Shown: one piece after another, positions 19,001 through 31,000 of the stretch
Layout of the letters: every line of letters begins with the position of its first letter
How positions within the stretch are numbered: position 1 is the first letter of the stretch
Assembly: GCF_001949145.1 (NCBI RefSeq)
Contig: NW_019091362.1
Coordinates: forward strand, 1,348,330-1,412,329
DNA: 64,000 bases
Origin: Acanthaster planci
Lineage: Eukaryota > Echinodermata > Asteroidea > Valvatida > Acanthasteridae
Direction: 5' to 3'
Position numbers and translations under genes: made by a program
Notes under the pieces: generated by a model
What the model was told of the DNA's origin: nothing
What the model saw: the letters and a program-made list of their open reading frames with translations, nothing else
Database searches by the model: none

Positions 19001-22000
19001 CTACAACAGACCATCACAACCGATTACAGCAAACAATTTGAACTGAAGATAGTCTTAAGTCTAATAAAACACACACATTCTGAGTGTAGATAAATAATAA
19101 AACACAGGCAGAATTATAATGGTAGAATCTTCTAAAATTAATAAACATCCAGCTACAAATGTGAAGTGTAGCAGAGATTGAACTTTTTTACCTTTGCGAA
19201 GAAAGACCGGTTTCAGAATGAAGCCACAGTTGCCGTTCTGTTGGAACTTTCCTAAGTTCAGGTCCATCTCGTCTCCTGCTGTCTGGAAGTTGAGGGCAAC
19301 TGTAAAGAGACAAATTGTTTCGTGCAGAAAGTTCAAGAGGTAATTTTGGCTTTTGAATCAAATGCAAAACCTGGCAGGTTCTCCAGAGATTGTGGTCAAT
19401 ATGCCGTGATGCTTTCTGTTCTAAACAATTCCTTGGTAATGCGGGGACGGTGGATCAAATACCAGGCTTCCTCTCTACATCTATTTTCAAGCTCCACTTT
19501 TTATGATTTTATCCCCCCCCCGAGATGAGATCCCATTAGGGTTCCATTTTCTGTCCAAAAAAATCAAACTGTTCAAAATGACCCGAGAATTTGGGGAGTT
19601 TAGATTTTGTTCCGAGGGTGAGTTGCTGAAACTGGCTGAGAATTTGGAAAAGGTCCCACAGTTTTCAGCCTTCCAGTCAAAATGCTGCAGTCAAAAGAGA
19701 CATTTTCATCTCAACAAGCACCTGCCGTGAGCACCTGCAACAATGGAATTAACAAGACAGCATTAATGCCATAGGATTTGTTCAACCTCGAAATTGACAT
19801 GTCTTCTACTGTCTTGTCTGAAAATAAATTGTTGGGTTGAAGTCAAGTGGCAAAACTGTGTTCAAGGGTTCTTGGCTAACTGCTGAGACCTAAAGGCCTA
19901 AAAAAACACACCTTAAAATTATGCTGCTCTGTGCTACTTTTGCACGATTTATGACTGGTCTAAATTGCTATCTGAATTCCAGCTTCTCTCAAAAGAGGTC
20001 GCTGAAGAGGGAGGCATGACAAATGCCAGTGTTCCTTGGTGAGCACGTACCTATCTGTGAGCCCACTGTCCACATCTTCATGGGGTTGTAATTGGAGGAA
20101 TTTGTCCGCCGGCCGGCAGGGTAAATCCTGGTCAGGAAGCGAGTGTTATGCTCGACCATCTCCTGCCCACTGTTCTTTGCGAGGTCAAAGGCCTTGCTCT
20201 CCCCAAGGGAAACCATCTCATTGCACTTGTCTAAACCAAGGGAAAATGATAGTAACACCTTTAAGTTTTACACAGAGAAATAACTCAAGGCTGCATTGGA
20301 CCACTGTTGTACTGACCCAATCCTACTAAAGCCAAATTTCCTGTTCAACCAAACCTAAGTCACAGTGAACAGTTTTCCTTTGTGTTCAATTGAAGAGAGA
20401 GATGACACTGGCTACACAAAATTCTGGTCACACATTTGTCAACCAGGGGTGTGAGTGGAATATAAAAAATCAGCTGAAAATACCAGAAATCGCGAGCACG
20501 AATCATGAAGCATATACGGCGTGGGGTCAAAATTTTGAAATTGGGACAATTTTGAAATACAGATGCTCTGTGGTGGATTTTACAGCTTCCTGGAGCAACC
20601 GTTGATCATTTTTTTCTTGCAATTTATGCTATGCGTAATTTAAATTTTACTTTTTCTTCATATTTGTCTGAAATTCCTGAAGAGGTTCAAATGAATGGGA
20701 AGAGTTACTTAGGCCTGTAAGGGCAACACTAATTCTCCCTAGAAATATTACAAAAGCCATAAAAAATGGAAAACTGAGACAATTCTGAAGCATTTGCTGA
20801 GAAAGCAAGTGTTTTTTTTCAGAAAAATCTCATAATGTAGGTTTGTGCAGAGAGGCATGAAGTGTTGTCTAATATATGGAACTCTTTTCAAATGAATTGG
20901 TAATAGGCATACCCACAATGACAAATATCGCAGTTTGTAGAGTGAGTTGACTCTTTTCCCACCTGATCTGAGCATGTTTTCAAATCACATCACAGTCATC
21001 AGAGAAATAGTATTCAGGATTCAGTCGCTCAAGTCCCAAATCACATCCCGTGTTAGCACCTTTCCAGAACCACATCCACTATCTGGCCATGTTATAACCA
21101 ATATCACATCATTATCCTGGATGTGATTTCAGACTTGGCTGTGATTTTTAGATGACGCCTACCAAAATCACTCCAATATCATGTCCACCCAAATCATCTT
21201 TGCATTTCTGAAGGGAAATCACATCCAGGTCATTCATGGTGTTATTAAATGGGTAATTTGACTTAACATGAGATATCTGACAGCCTTCAATATGGAAATC
21301 TGTATCAGTGAATATGTTCATTCACTTTCCTGTCACTGCTGAAATCTTGCGGTTTTCAAATTTTCTTGATTTTGCCAGTATTTAATCTGCAACATCTTGA
21401 AAACTTCTGGATCAGGTTCAAAATACTTACGGTTTTCCTTTGAATGCGGAAAACTTTTGAAATGGACACTTTTGCAGACATTGACCAAGTTGGAGATCTC
21501 CCTGGCAAGTTTCAGCTTAGCCTGTGGGAAAAACCCTCAACAGTAAGTCTTTTTTAAGGTTACAAGTGAAGAATTTTGTTGAGCATGACTTCATGCTGGA
21601 TTGATACAAATACATGTACCTGCATGACTAGAACTGTAAGTTATTCTTAAAGAATCAATTCTGGGGAAAATTGACAAGACATACGATGGATCGTCCACTA
21701 AGCAAGATCAACACCCAAATAACACACACAAAAACAAACAAACAAACACCCCAACAAACCAACAAACAAACACACAAACAACCCAACAAACAAACACACA
21801 AACAAACATAAATTCATTCCTGAATTAGAAAAACGCTTTGTGAGGGGGCAAACTGTTAATAGTTGGCTGATGACTTACCGCATGCTTGACTATAACACAA
21901 CACCACACAATGATCATCTAAATATTACCTGAGTTGTCAAAGGAACGACAACACAGGAGGTGTCAGGTCAGTGGTTCGAATCCCACCCAGAATGACATGG

Positions 22001-25000
22001 TGGATCGGGGGACCAGTCTCTGCCTGATTCCATGGGTTTCCCCGATATATTTATCTGGGGTTTTCTTCCCAACTCCCAAATTGCACACTTCTTCCTCTTC
22101 TGATTTCTTCCAAGCCTGCCAGCTGCATTGCCATGAATGCTATTGAAGATTCCTTGGCTTTCATTACCAAACATTAATCAAAATAATAAAGTTGGCCAGC
22201 TGCATGGTGGTTATATCAACTTTGGGATCATTCATCACATGAGCATTACCACTCACATTCAAATACAGCATTACAATAATGAGACACAGAATCAGTAAAC
22301 ACTATAATAAGCCCCATGAAAACACTCCACATGTATCTACATACCACCTACTAACTACGAACCTATTACCTGTTTAAAGAACTAAAGGCTTTTTCAACTT
22401 TCTACTTGGAAGCAACTTGATGTTATAAACTTTCAGTTCGGTATTTCTCAGCATTTTTCATTGGCAGACCAATCTCCTAGATGTTGTGTCATTGTGGAAC
22501 AAAATGCGTAAAGATGCTTGCAACATGCAGCTATATGCATGAGTGTGAGTCAAGATTATTTCTACTCTAGAAATGCCCACTACAGAAGACATCTACATGT
22601 ACATTACTGCTTTTTTTTCTACTGTAAATCTTTGCACCCCTAAAAACGACATCTGAAAAATGTCACAAACCAAAACTTGTTTCTGGATCTGTCATGACCA
22701 TTTTCATTTTCCATTCAGACGCAAATCTGACATTTGATAAACACAGCACTGACCAATCAGAAATGAGCAAAAAAATTTAACTTTCTAATAATAATGCAGG
22801 ATTGGAGGAAAACCTTTTGCTTTTAAAGGCACAATATCTTCATGAAGCCAAAAAAAAAAGAAGCAACCCCCAACAAAAACGTGTTGCAAAGAAAAGTTAC
22901 ACAAAGAGAAGAAGCCTAAAAAAAAGCAGCCTCACAAACAGAGTAACGTACTGTTTTATAGTGCTGATTATGAGCACATTATTCAGTGCCGATGGATCTA
23001 ATCTAAATTTCACAATGAACAAGAGAGCTCAAGCAATAATTGTGAAGAGTGTGTATGAAGATTACAGTTGCTATCATCAACCTTCCAAGAAAATTTCTTG
23101 CAAGCACAATAACTTGCTTACTGGAGCAGCGAACAACCCTTCCAAATGATGAACACAACATTTCTGCTTTTAACATCCAACACAAATTTTTTGCTGTTCA
23201 TCAAGATGAGTCACAAGAAATGAACACCATACAAGGGTGTGACTACCTACACTCAAAAGGTGTACCTTAGAGAGCGACAGGTACCGCATGCTACAACGGC
23301 AAGACACTAGAGGCAAAACGTGGACAAGACTTTACCTCGATGCGGGAGACAGAGGGATCCTTGGTGGAAATCATATCCACCAAAGAAGCTAATGCTAAAT
23401 GGTTCTCATGGGGCTTTGGCATTACAAGAAGGAAATAAGACATTAAAAATTAATGCATGCATTAAGCTAAATTGAGCTAAAAGGAAAAGCAAAAAGGAAT
23501 CTGAAGCAAAATCACAAACATTAGTGATTTATAATCAGACTAAAGAAGTTTGTTAGTAGTTACACATGATTTGAACTGATAAGCAAACACGTAAATGTAA
23601 AAAAATCCTCTGGAGTTCATATGTATTGACATTTGAAACTGATCTTACCAAAAACTAAAAAAAAAATTCTTTTTCGGCTAAAAACATATAAATACTGGCC
23701 TTGTGTGAACCTTTCTTTTTCTGCAAATTGTCAGAAACAGCAAAAGTGAAGAAACATTATGTAGTTGATATTTTAACCTTGTCAGTGACTTAAACAAATG
23801 GTTTTGAGCCAAAACTTCAGAATGTGTGATGAGAATTACACTATTGAAGTTGTCTAAGCTAGCCAATTAATTTTACAATAAAAAGGAAAATAAAAACAAC
23901 GGTTTCATGACATCAACTGTGCCTCTTCCTATACTATTCATTACTCTCTTGTATTAAACATTAAAAAGTAAAAAAAAAATCTTTTGATTGAATGTACATA
24001 AAACACAGAATTTGGTCAAACGCCAAATCGGTAACGGTAAGACAGCTGCACGCAATTTCACGAAACTTTACCCAATAATGTAATTTCATTTAAATTGGTG
24101 CATACATGTAGCTATGGAACTTTTCATTAGGTCAGTCAAAACTCTACTGCACAGGTACACCGCATATTTGTCGCACAAAGCTTACGCTAGGCTCAAGGGT
24201 TACGCCAAGTTTCCTTAAACCAACTACTGCTTCCCTAAAATCTGATTGTGAAATATTATCCCCATGTTAATGGTGTGAAAATTAATAGGATTAATTAACA
24301 AGTTAGTGAAAGTTCACAAACCTGTCCCTCTTTCTTCGAACTCTGTCAGAAGAAGTATGGGATGTGCAGACAGATGACACCAGCAGGGTGATGTGACATT
24401 AGAGTTAGGAAAAAAAAGTGTTTGTCAGCAGTCACAATTCAAATAATCTTTAGTATTGATTAGAAAAATAGAAATTATTAATATAAAACGTTCATTGATG
24501 TGAAAGTATTATGTAAAACAAAATAGTCACAATGATGACAAACACCCGATGGCGTAAAACTTCATTGATTTTTGGGAAAACTTTGTAGAAAAACGTGTAG
24601 CAAGGTTCTTGAAGGACTGCATACATGTGTAGGAATTAGCCCAAAATAGTACCAATATTTGGTTAACCTTTAATTTTGAATTGTCCATGAGAAATGAGAT
24701 GAACGCACCTAAATTCATTCCTTAATCAGTTTAAGAAATGGCATATGTTGATGAGTAAAAAAGCATAAGCGACCGATTGCATGTGACCTGTAGTAGGTAT
24801 CAACCACCAACAAACATGGCATCCTCCCATAGCTAAGTGTGTTTTAAGTTTGGTTACCAATACCTAAAACACACTTTGTTTTATGAGCTGAGTACTGTAC
24901 CAAAAATAAAGCCATTTTTCAGTAAAGTACTCAGCACATCAGTAGTCTTAGTACTGTACCCATCGTCGGCTTTATTTCTGGTTAACGATACTTATGACTC

Positions 25001-28000
25001 ACTTTGCTAAGGGGGGACTTGAATGCAGCCGTTTAGATACATGTAGATGAGGGACAGAGCAGTGACATAAGGACAGATCTTTGCAATGCAACAGATGCAA
25101 AAGATGGCTCAGCTACCCCATTAACCTTTTCTAGTTCACATAAAGCCCGCTCGTCCAATGAACCAATAAGAAATGTCTCCATATCCCTTCCCCCTAGCTA
25201 CTAAATAACCCATTATGTCACTACGGTCATCCCTGAACCCACACTCAGCTAACCTTCTTCTCCTTCTTGGCCACTTCGGCTTGGAAGTCGGGGTCGTTGG
25301 ATTCCAGCTCGGCAGCTTCGTCCTCGTCACTCACGTCTCCGTCATCTTCCTGGGAAGACTCCACAGGAGGGGGCAGCTTTTTGTTCTGTTTAAAAACAAA
25401 AACAATTCTCAAATTTAACCTCCTCCCTCTCTCTCTCTAAAAAAATCCAATATTTTTCTAAGATAAATAGCACTTTTCTGAGGACATTTCTGATTGGCTC
25501 ACATCCCATCCAATGGAATGCAACATTCTCGGTGCTCATGCAAAAGAAACTGATGATAAAGGCCTGTCTGATAAATGGAGAGAACCATCGTCTGCCACTG
25601 ACAGAAGGCCCAGATTGGAATCTTCCAGCTGAATCCATCAATCTTACGAGTAAACTGGTTCATTCACGGGTGGTTTACTGGAACTTGATGATGTGACATC
25701 GACTCCAAGTCAAATTCTCAGGAACTTTACAGTGAGTTTGGGCATGTACAAAAGATAACTCTCATCTCTGACCAGTGTAAAAAAACAAAACAAAACAACC
25801 CCCCAAAGAAAAACAGTCCATGTTGTTTAAAACCCAATCTGCTGTGAAAAAAGACAGCATTACACATTATGCACACATAAGCACAAAGTAACAGGACGAA
25901 TTACAAAATCACCAGTTATTGTTCTATATCTGTTTTTGGCCAATGTCTCTTTGACTTACCTTGACAAGAACCCTCCCTTTCAGATCCTCTGGAGAAGGAA
26001 GAACCTTTTGATCAGGGGTGATGTCTGTCATGTAAATCTTGTCTGATTAATATACTGTCAAGGAACATAAAGGTGTCTTCTTTGAGAGAAATCTTTTCGT
26101 TCAAGAAGGAAAAAAGAAGTGTTGGAGTGAAGACAAGATTTCAGGAAGTAGTGACAACAGTCCGTCCGGTTTGTGTTTAAAGGATACTGCCAAATGTTGT
26201 CTTGAGGTGATGAGCCATGACCTTCTGTTGTTCGATGCTACAATGGTTCTCCAGCGACAAAATCAGTGGGTATCTAGTGCAAAAAAGCGAACACAAGACA
26301 TAAGATTTTAAGCTCTGAAGTGCCCCCAAAATTACAAACTTCAAAGGTCATAGGTCAGCTGTCAACAACTGTGTGGGATGCATTCCTCTGATTTGTGAAG
26401 TTTCTCAAGATGTTCGAAACGTTGGAAATATGCAAATCTCAAAAGAGTTTCAATTGTTTAATTTTAAGGTAGTGGGTCATACGCGCTTTTCACTATATTA
26501 TGACGGAATAGGATGTGATTAAAATTACTTGGAACACACAACCAAGGATACATAACCGCACTCAAGACAAAGCGATGGGAACGATCTGGACAAAGGTATG
26601 AACTGGTCTGCTAAAAAAATCTGTTTAATATGGAAACAGAGAACAGGTGAGGGAAGCAGCTTACTCTGAGGTGGCAAAGGCATATTTCTCTATGGCTTCA
26701 ATTGCATCCTTGAACTTGATCTTGGAGGTGAGGGTGTGACCGTGATAAACAACCGGCTCTTTGTCTGAGCCATCCCAGCAATCCACTGCGAAAGGAATCA
26801 GAAGGAAACGGAAATAGGAAATGGCTGAAGACTACAAATTTGATTACAATGTCTCTCTGTAGCCAAGGGGGGCACTGCAATTGTGTGTGCATCACGCCAG
26901 CACATATTTTTGTGGTACAGGAAGTCCCAATGCAAAATACATCCTGTGTTGGAAGAACGAAACAAAAATAAAAAAGGCTTGCCCTCTCATGAATCACAGG
27001 AGAAGTAATTTTTATTTCAGAGTTAGGCACATCCGCACGTGACATTGACTGTAGAGTGCAGGAATGGGGTATTGTAATGTTTGCCATTCAAACCTACACA
27101 AACCTCTGGCTATCATATCGAGCATACTACACTTCTGAAAACCGATCATCACGAGAACTGTACAAAATATAACAGGCAAAAATACAGGCTTTCAATTATC
27201 AGTCGCCATATTTGCCAAATAACAACTACTTTGAACTTCATCTACAATACTGAGATGTTCTCTGGAAAAAATTGTACTTAGCACTGCATCAAAAAATGAA
27301 ATGGCTGTAGAAATTGTGCACCAAGCTAAAATTGTGGATTTGATTGAACATTTGCCGCCTGGAATCCTGGAAGTCTAAACAAAGGATACTAGACATACAG
27401 ATAGATGATGTTTTGGCTGTGGAAGTCTTGACCCGCAGCCATACATGTAGGTATAAAATTTCCACGCTGACTGATCAGTTTACAACATACTTATACAAAG
27501 CCAAAACGGTGATGCATATTGCAGTACAAAATATTTCTCTCGAGTACAGAATGTTGGTTCTCATTAATTTTTTTTTTGGAGAGCGCCAAGCTCTATACTC
27601 ACACTCAACGCATCTGCAGCCTCTTTGCAAGGCTCGGACATAGGCCTCGGTACTGCTAGGTCCTCGCAACTGGTCTTTCATCAAATAGCTACCGTACATG
27701 AAGACAGAAAAAAAGCCCAAATCACACAGTTTCTGAGGCTGATACACCCTTCTGCCTCGTCTTAAAGATTGAAGTTTTGGGGTCTAGTCACAGTAGAGTC
27801 TGGGAGGACTAACTGCTCATTAAAAACATTGCAAGAACAGGAATAAACACACATTTTAAGGGTGCATTTGTAGACAGTCGGGTTTCAGTTTGGAAGTACA
27901 TTTTCCAGTACAAATGACAACATTGCTTTTTCCTTTTTCAAACTTTCTAGAGCACTTCAACGTAATAACATGTATATATCTGTTTTCAGTGAATACAGAT

Positions 28001-31000
28001 GCCATTCATACAATAACTGTGATTCTATCAAATCTGGGAATCATTGCAGTGTTGCCTCTCCATCCTTCTGGACTTGGGCAAAATGAAAAAAAAAATTTGC
28101 ATATCATTTCTGGAAGGACGAAGTAAACTGCATGCTTCTGCTGGGGGGGAGGGGGCGGGGGCAGGGGAGGGGGAAGGAGGTGGTGCCAGGTATCATTTGG
28201 GCTACATGTACTTCATACCTTGGGTACAATCCTGCTGCCAGCATACCTTGTGCGATCTTATTCCTGGTTTATGTCACCCATTCTGGGCAACATTTTGATT
28301 GGGAATAAATTTGAAAAGGCATGTGCATTCCTTCACAATACATGTAAGTACATGTGAAACCCATTCAATAAGTCGGCAGATGGCCTTTCCATACATATTT
28401 ATGCTTAAAGGTCGTATATGCAATGTTATTTTGGGGTTAAAGAAAAATTTGAAATGGCTAAAAAGTGCACTTTTCAACACAATTAACCAAAAAAGGATGT
28501 CAAATGCTTTTTAGGGAGTTGCACAAAACGTCAGTCTAAGAATGCTCATCACATAGAACCTTTTAAGGCCAATCAGAGTAGTGCCTTGCCTAAACTCTGT
28601 AAGGGATTAGTGAAGGAACGCACATACACAGATCTTGGACTTGAGGCTTAGACTGTGAGCCTTCCAACTTAGGGTGAAAATCCTTGTTACAAGAACATGC
28701 ATGCTCACGTGTTGTGCGAAGAGTTGATGAAATAGTGACACAAGGGCTGCTTCATATCTTGATAGATGGTGGAGTGAAACGGGTTGAAGAGCAAACCGTT
28801 GGGGCCCTTCATGAACAACTGGAACCCTGTGTGCACAGCGAGCGTGAGTGAAAAGAATGTGCAAAGAGGAAAGGCACCAGACTACAAAGTTCTTAAAATA
28901 AAACAAAAAAGTGTTGTGTGACGGCCATCCATTCTTTAAATAGTTCTACCATTGATTAAAATTGTGATAACCACTGCATAATGAGGTGACTACGGTGAAC
29001 AGAACAACCGTGGGAAGTATCTTATTAAGCCGGCCACATTACTCTCGTACAAAGACATTTGCCTGTGTGCATGACGAATAATTGACAGATTTTCTTTTTT
29101 AAAGGTGTACTTTGCGTCATAGGGAGATATTACATGTAATCTTAATGACAGGTTTTGCCCTTATTTACAAACACTGTATACTCAGTGCTTGTCCGAGAGC
29201 TTGCGAAAAATGAAAATTAACATCTCCCCAACGCGAAATACATCTTGAAACTAGTCTGTGGTACCCGCTGCTGCATCTGACTCGGACTGGCCAGCTCGGT
29301 GGTCAAGTGGTTAAGACATCTGCACTAGTAAGCAGGAGGTCGTGGGTTTAAGTCCCACTCAAGTAAGCTTGTGAATTTTTTTGCAAGCTCTCAGACAAGC
29401 ACTGAGTATGCAGTTTTTATAATATCAGGTTAGGTTAGGTCAAGGTTAGGGCAAAACCTGTAATTAAATAGATTTTTCTTTGTTGCTCAGAAAGGAGCAT
29501 TCTTTGGTGCAATTATTATACCTTTTAGTCATTATTTTAGTTTATTTTAGTTATTTATGGATGGGTGATTGCAAGTGCTATCAAACTTTGAGGAGAATCA
29601 ATCTTAAAATGAGAGCAAGGCTTTCCACCTTTTTTTAATTTGAGATGGCAAACAGTACTGCTTTGACACAGAAACCATTCAAAATACATGTACATCTTCC
29701 AAGCGCATTCACAAAAACTTGACCAAACATATATCCGAGGATTTCTTTCAAGGGAAGAGTCAGAACTTTCTTTCAAAGCAGTCCCGCATAAGCGTACAAC
29801 TACAAAACCAACGTACCACAACCGCTAACTGACCTACATGCAACATCCAAGTCCACATACAAGTTGCATCAATGAAATCAATCAACACTAAAGGATATGC
29901 ACTCAGTAACAAGAGCAGAAGATGTAGCTGTCTTGAATCACATGATCTACAACTAAGGTAGCTCACATACGCAAAACAAGTAGCAATCCTTGCTCTGAAA
30001 ATCTGGAAATTTGTCTTTCAAAAACATGAATTACTTCCAACCAGGAAAGTGCCTTAGGTACAAATAAAGACTTGTGGGCTATGTGTAAAACTGAAACGAA
30101 AACTTGCCAACAAAGCAATGCAACACATCCATGTATATCCTTCAATATATACAGCTGGTCTACACGACAGTGCACGGTAATTATTCAACATATGTAACAC
30201 TAAAAATAACTACAGTAGGTTCATGCAGATAAGCGTTCTGTCTGAAAAGCTCTTCAGACAGAAACAACCACTCAAAGATTTAAGCATCAACAATGTCCCC
30301 ATGCTGAATCCAAGTGAACTTTACCCACTCAGAACTGTTTCTGAATTCACTTCAGGTGGAGTCCAACTGAATATCATACACACACATAACGTGCGACTCC
30401 TCACCACACTTTTTCATAATTCCAAATTCACCAACCCGCTGCAAAGTTTCACCATCTACATGCATCACTGATTCCCTGCACCAAATTCTCAGTCAGATGT
30501 GATTAGTTAAAGGTGTCTACTCAGGAGGATGAGGGTTCCAAGCCCATCCTCGCAAGCCAGTGGAATTGTTCTAGCAGGCATGTGAAAACATGCAGAATAA
30601 GTTGCCAGTATGTGTGTCCGGTGTTCAATGAAGAACCTTGCACCAAGTGTGTATCTACAGACTAGAAAGCACATGAACACATACCATCAAAGCTGAGAAT
30701 GTCACGTTTCTTGCATTCCTCTGACGGCTCATATTTCTGGATAATCTCTTTGCACCATTGTGGCTTGACTTGAAGCCGCTGAACAGATCACAGGTACATG
30801 TAACAGGAAACAGAAACAAGAAAAACGTGCCAATTTAACAACTGCAAGAATTAAACATTTCAAAATAGTTTCCGCTGGTAAGTTTCACAGAATTAAGACT
30901 TAAAAAAAGTAAATAAGACAACGCTTGATGACTGTTAAAAATCACTCTCAGAAGACTGAGTTGGATCATTACAAGTTAACATGTAAAAAAAAAAGAGTTC

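Larger units (their letters stand above)
18411..19007 (+). mobile_element. TIR element with expanded minisatellite, family B copy 2
   Basis: The termini are inverted: GTTGTATTCAAATCC at 18411 and GGACTTGAATACTACAAC ending at 19007. The body shares CTATTCAAATGAGCTGTGAC, TTTTTTGTCATTGTT and GGCCTTGTGAAAG with the copy at 4352-4562. The 3' part is a long run of 12-bp units, interrupted by an assembly gap. It lies in a PLCD intron between 18066 and 19192. Confidence 0.72.

Noticed and set aside
18477..19046. Long open frames on both strands ([16 protein letters not shown] and SQVPSQVQ repeats)
   Set aside because: They are products of a 24-bp tandem repeat whose length is a multiple of three, open in several frames at once and spanning a gap. 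No start context or splice sites support coding.
21949..22000. Possible tRNA gene at the GGTTCGAATCC box
   Set aside because: There is no D-arm or acceptor stem, and the sequence continues into a SINE-like body with an AT-rich tail.
22802..23149. A 115-codon lysine-rich open frame on the plus strand
   Set aside because: It is antisense to a PLCD intron, composed mainly of A-rich low-complexity sequence, with no recognisable domain.
29280..29356. Possible tRNA gene
   Set aside because: The T-arm is perfect and A/B boxes are recognisable. The acceptor stem does not pair, the anticodon loop has eight bases, and the segment sits inside an inverted-repeat element, so it is a SINE head.
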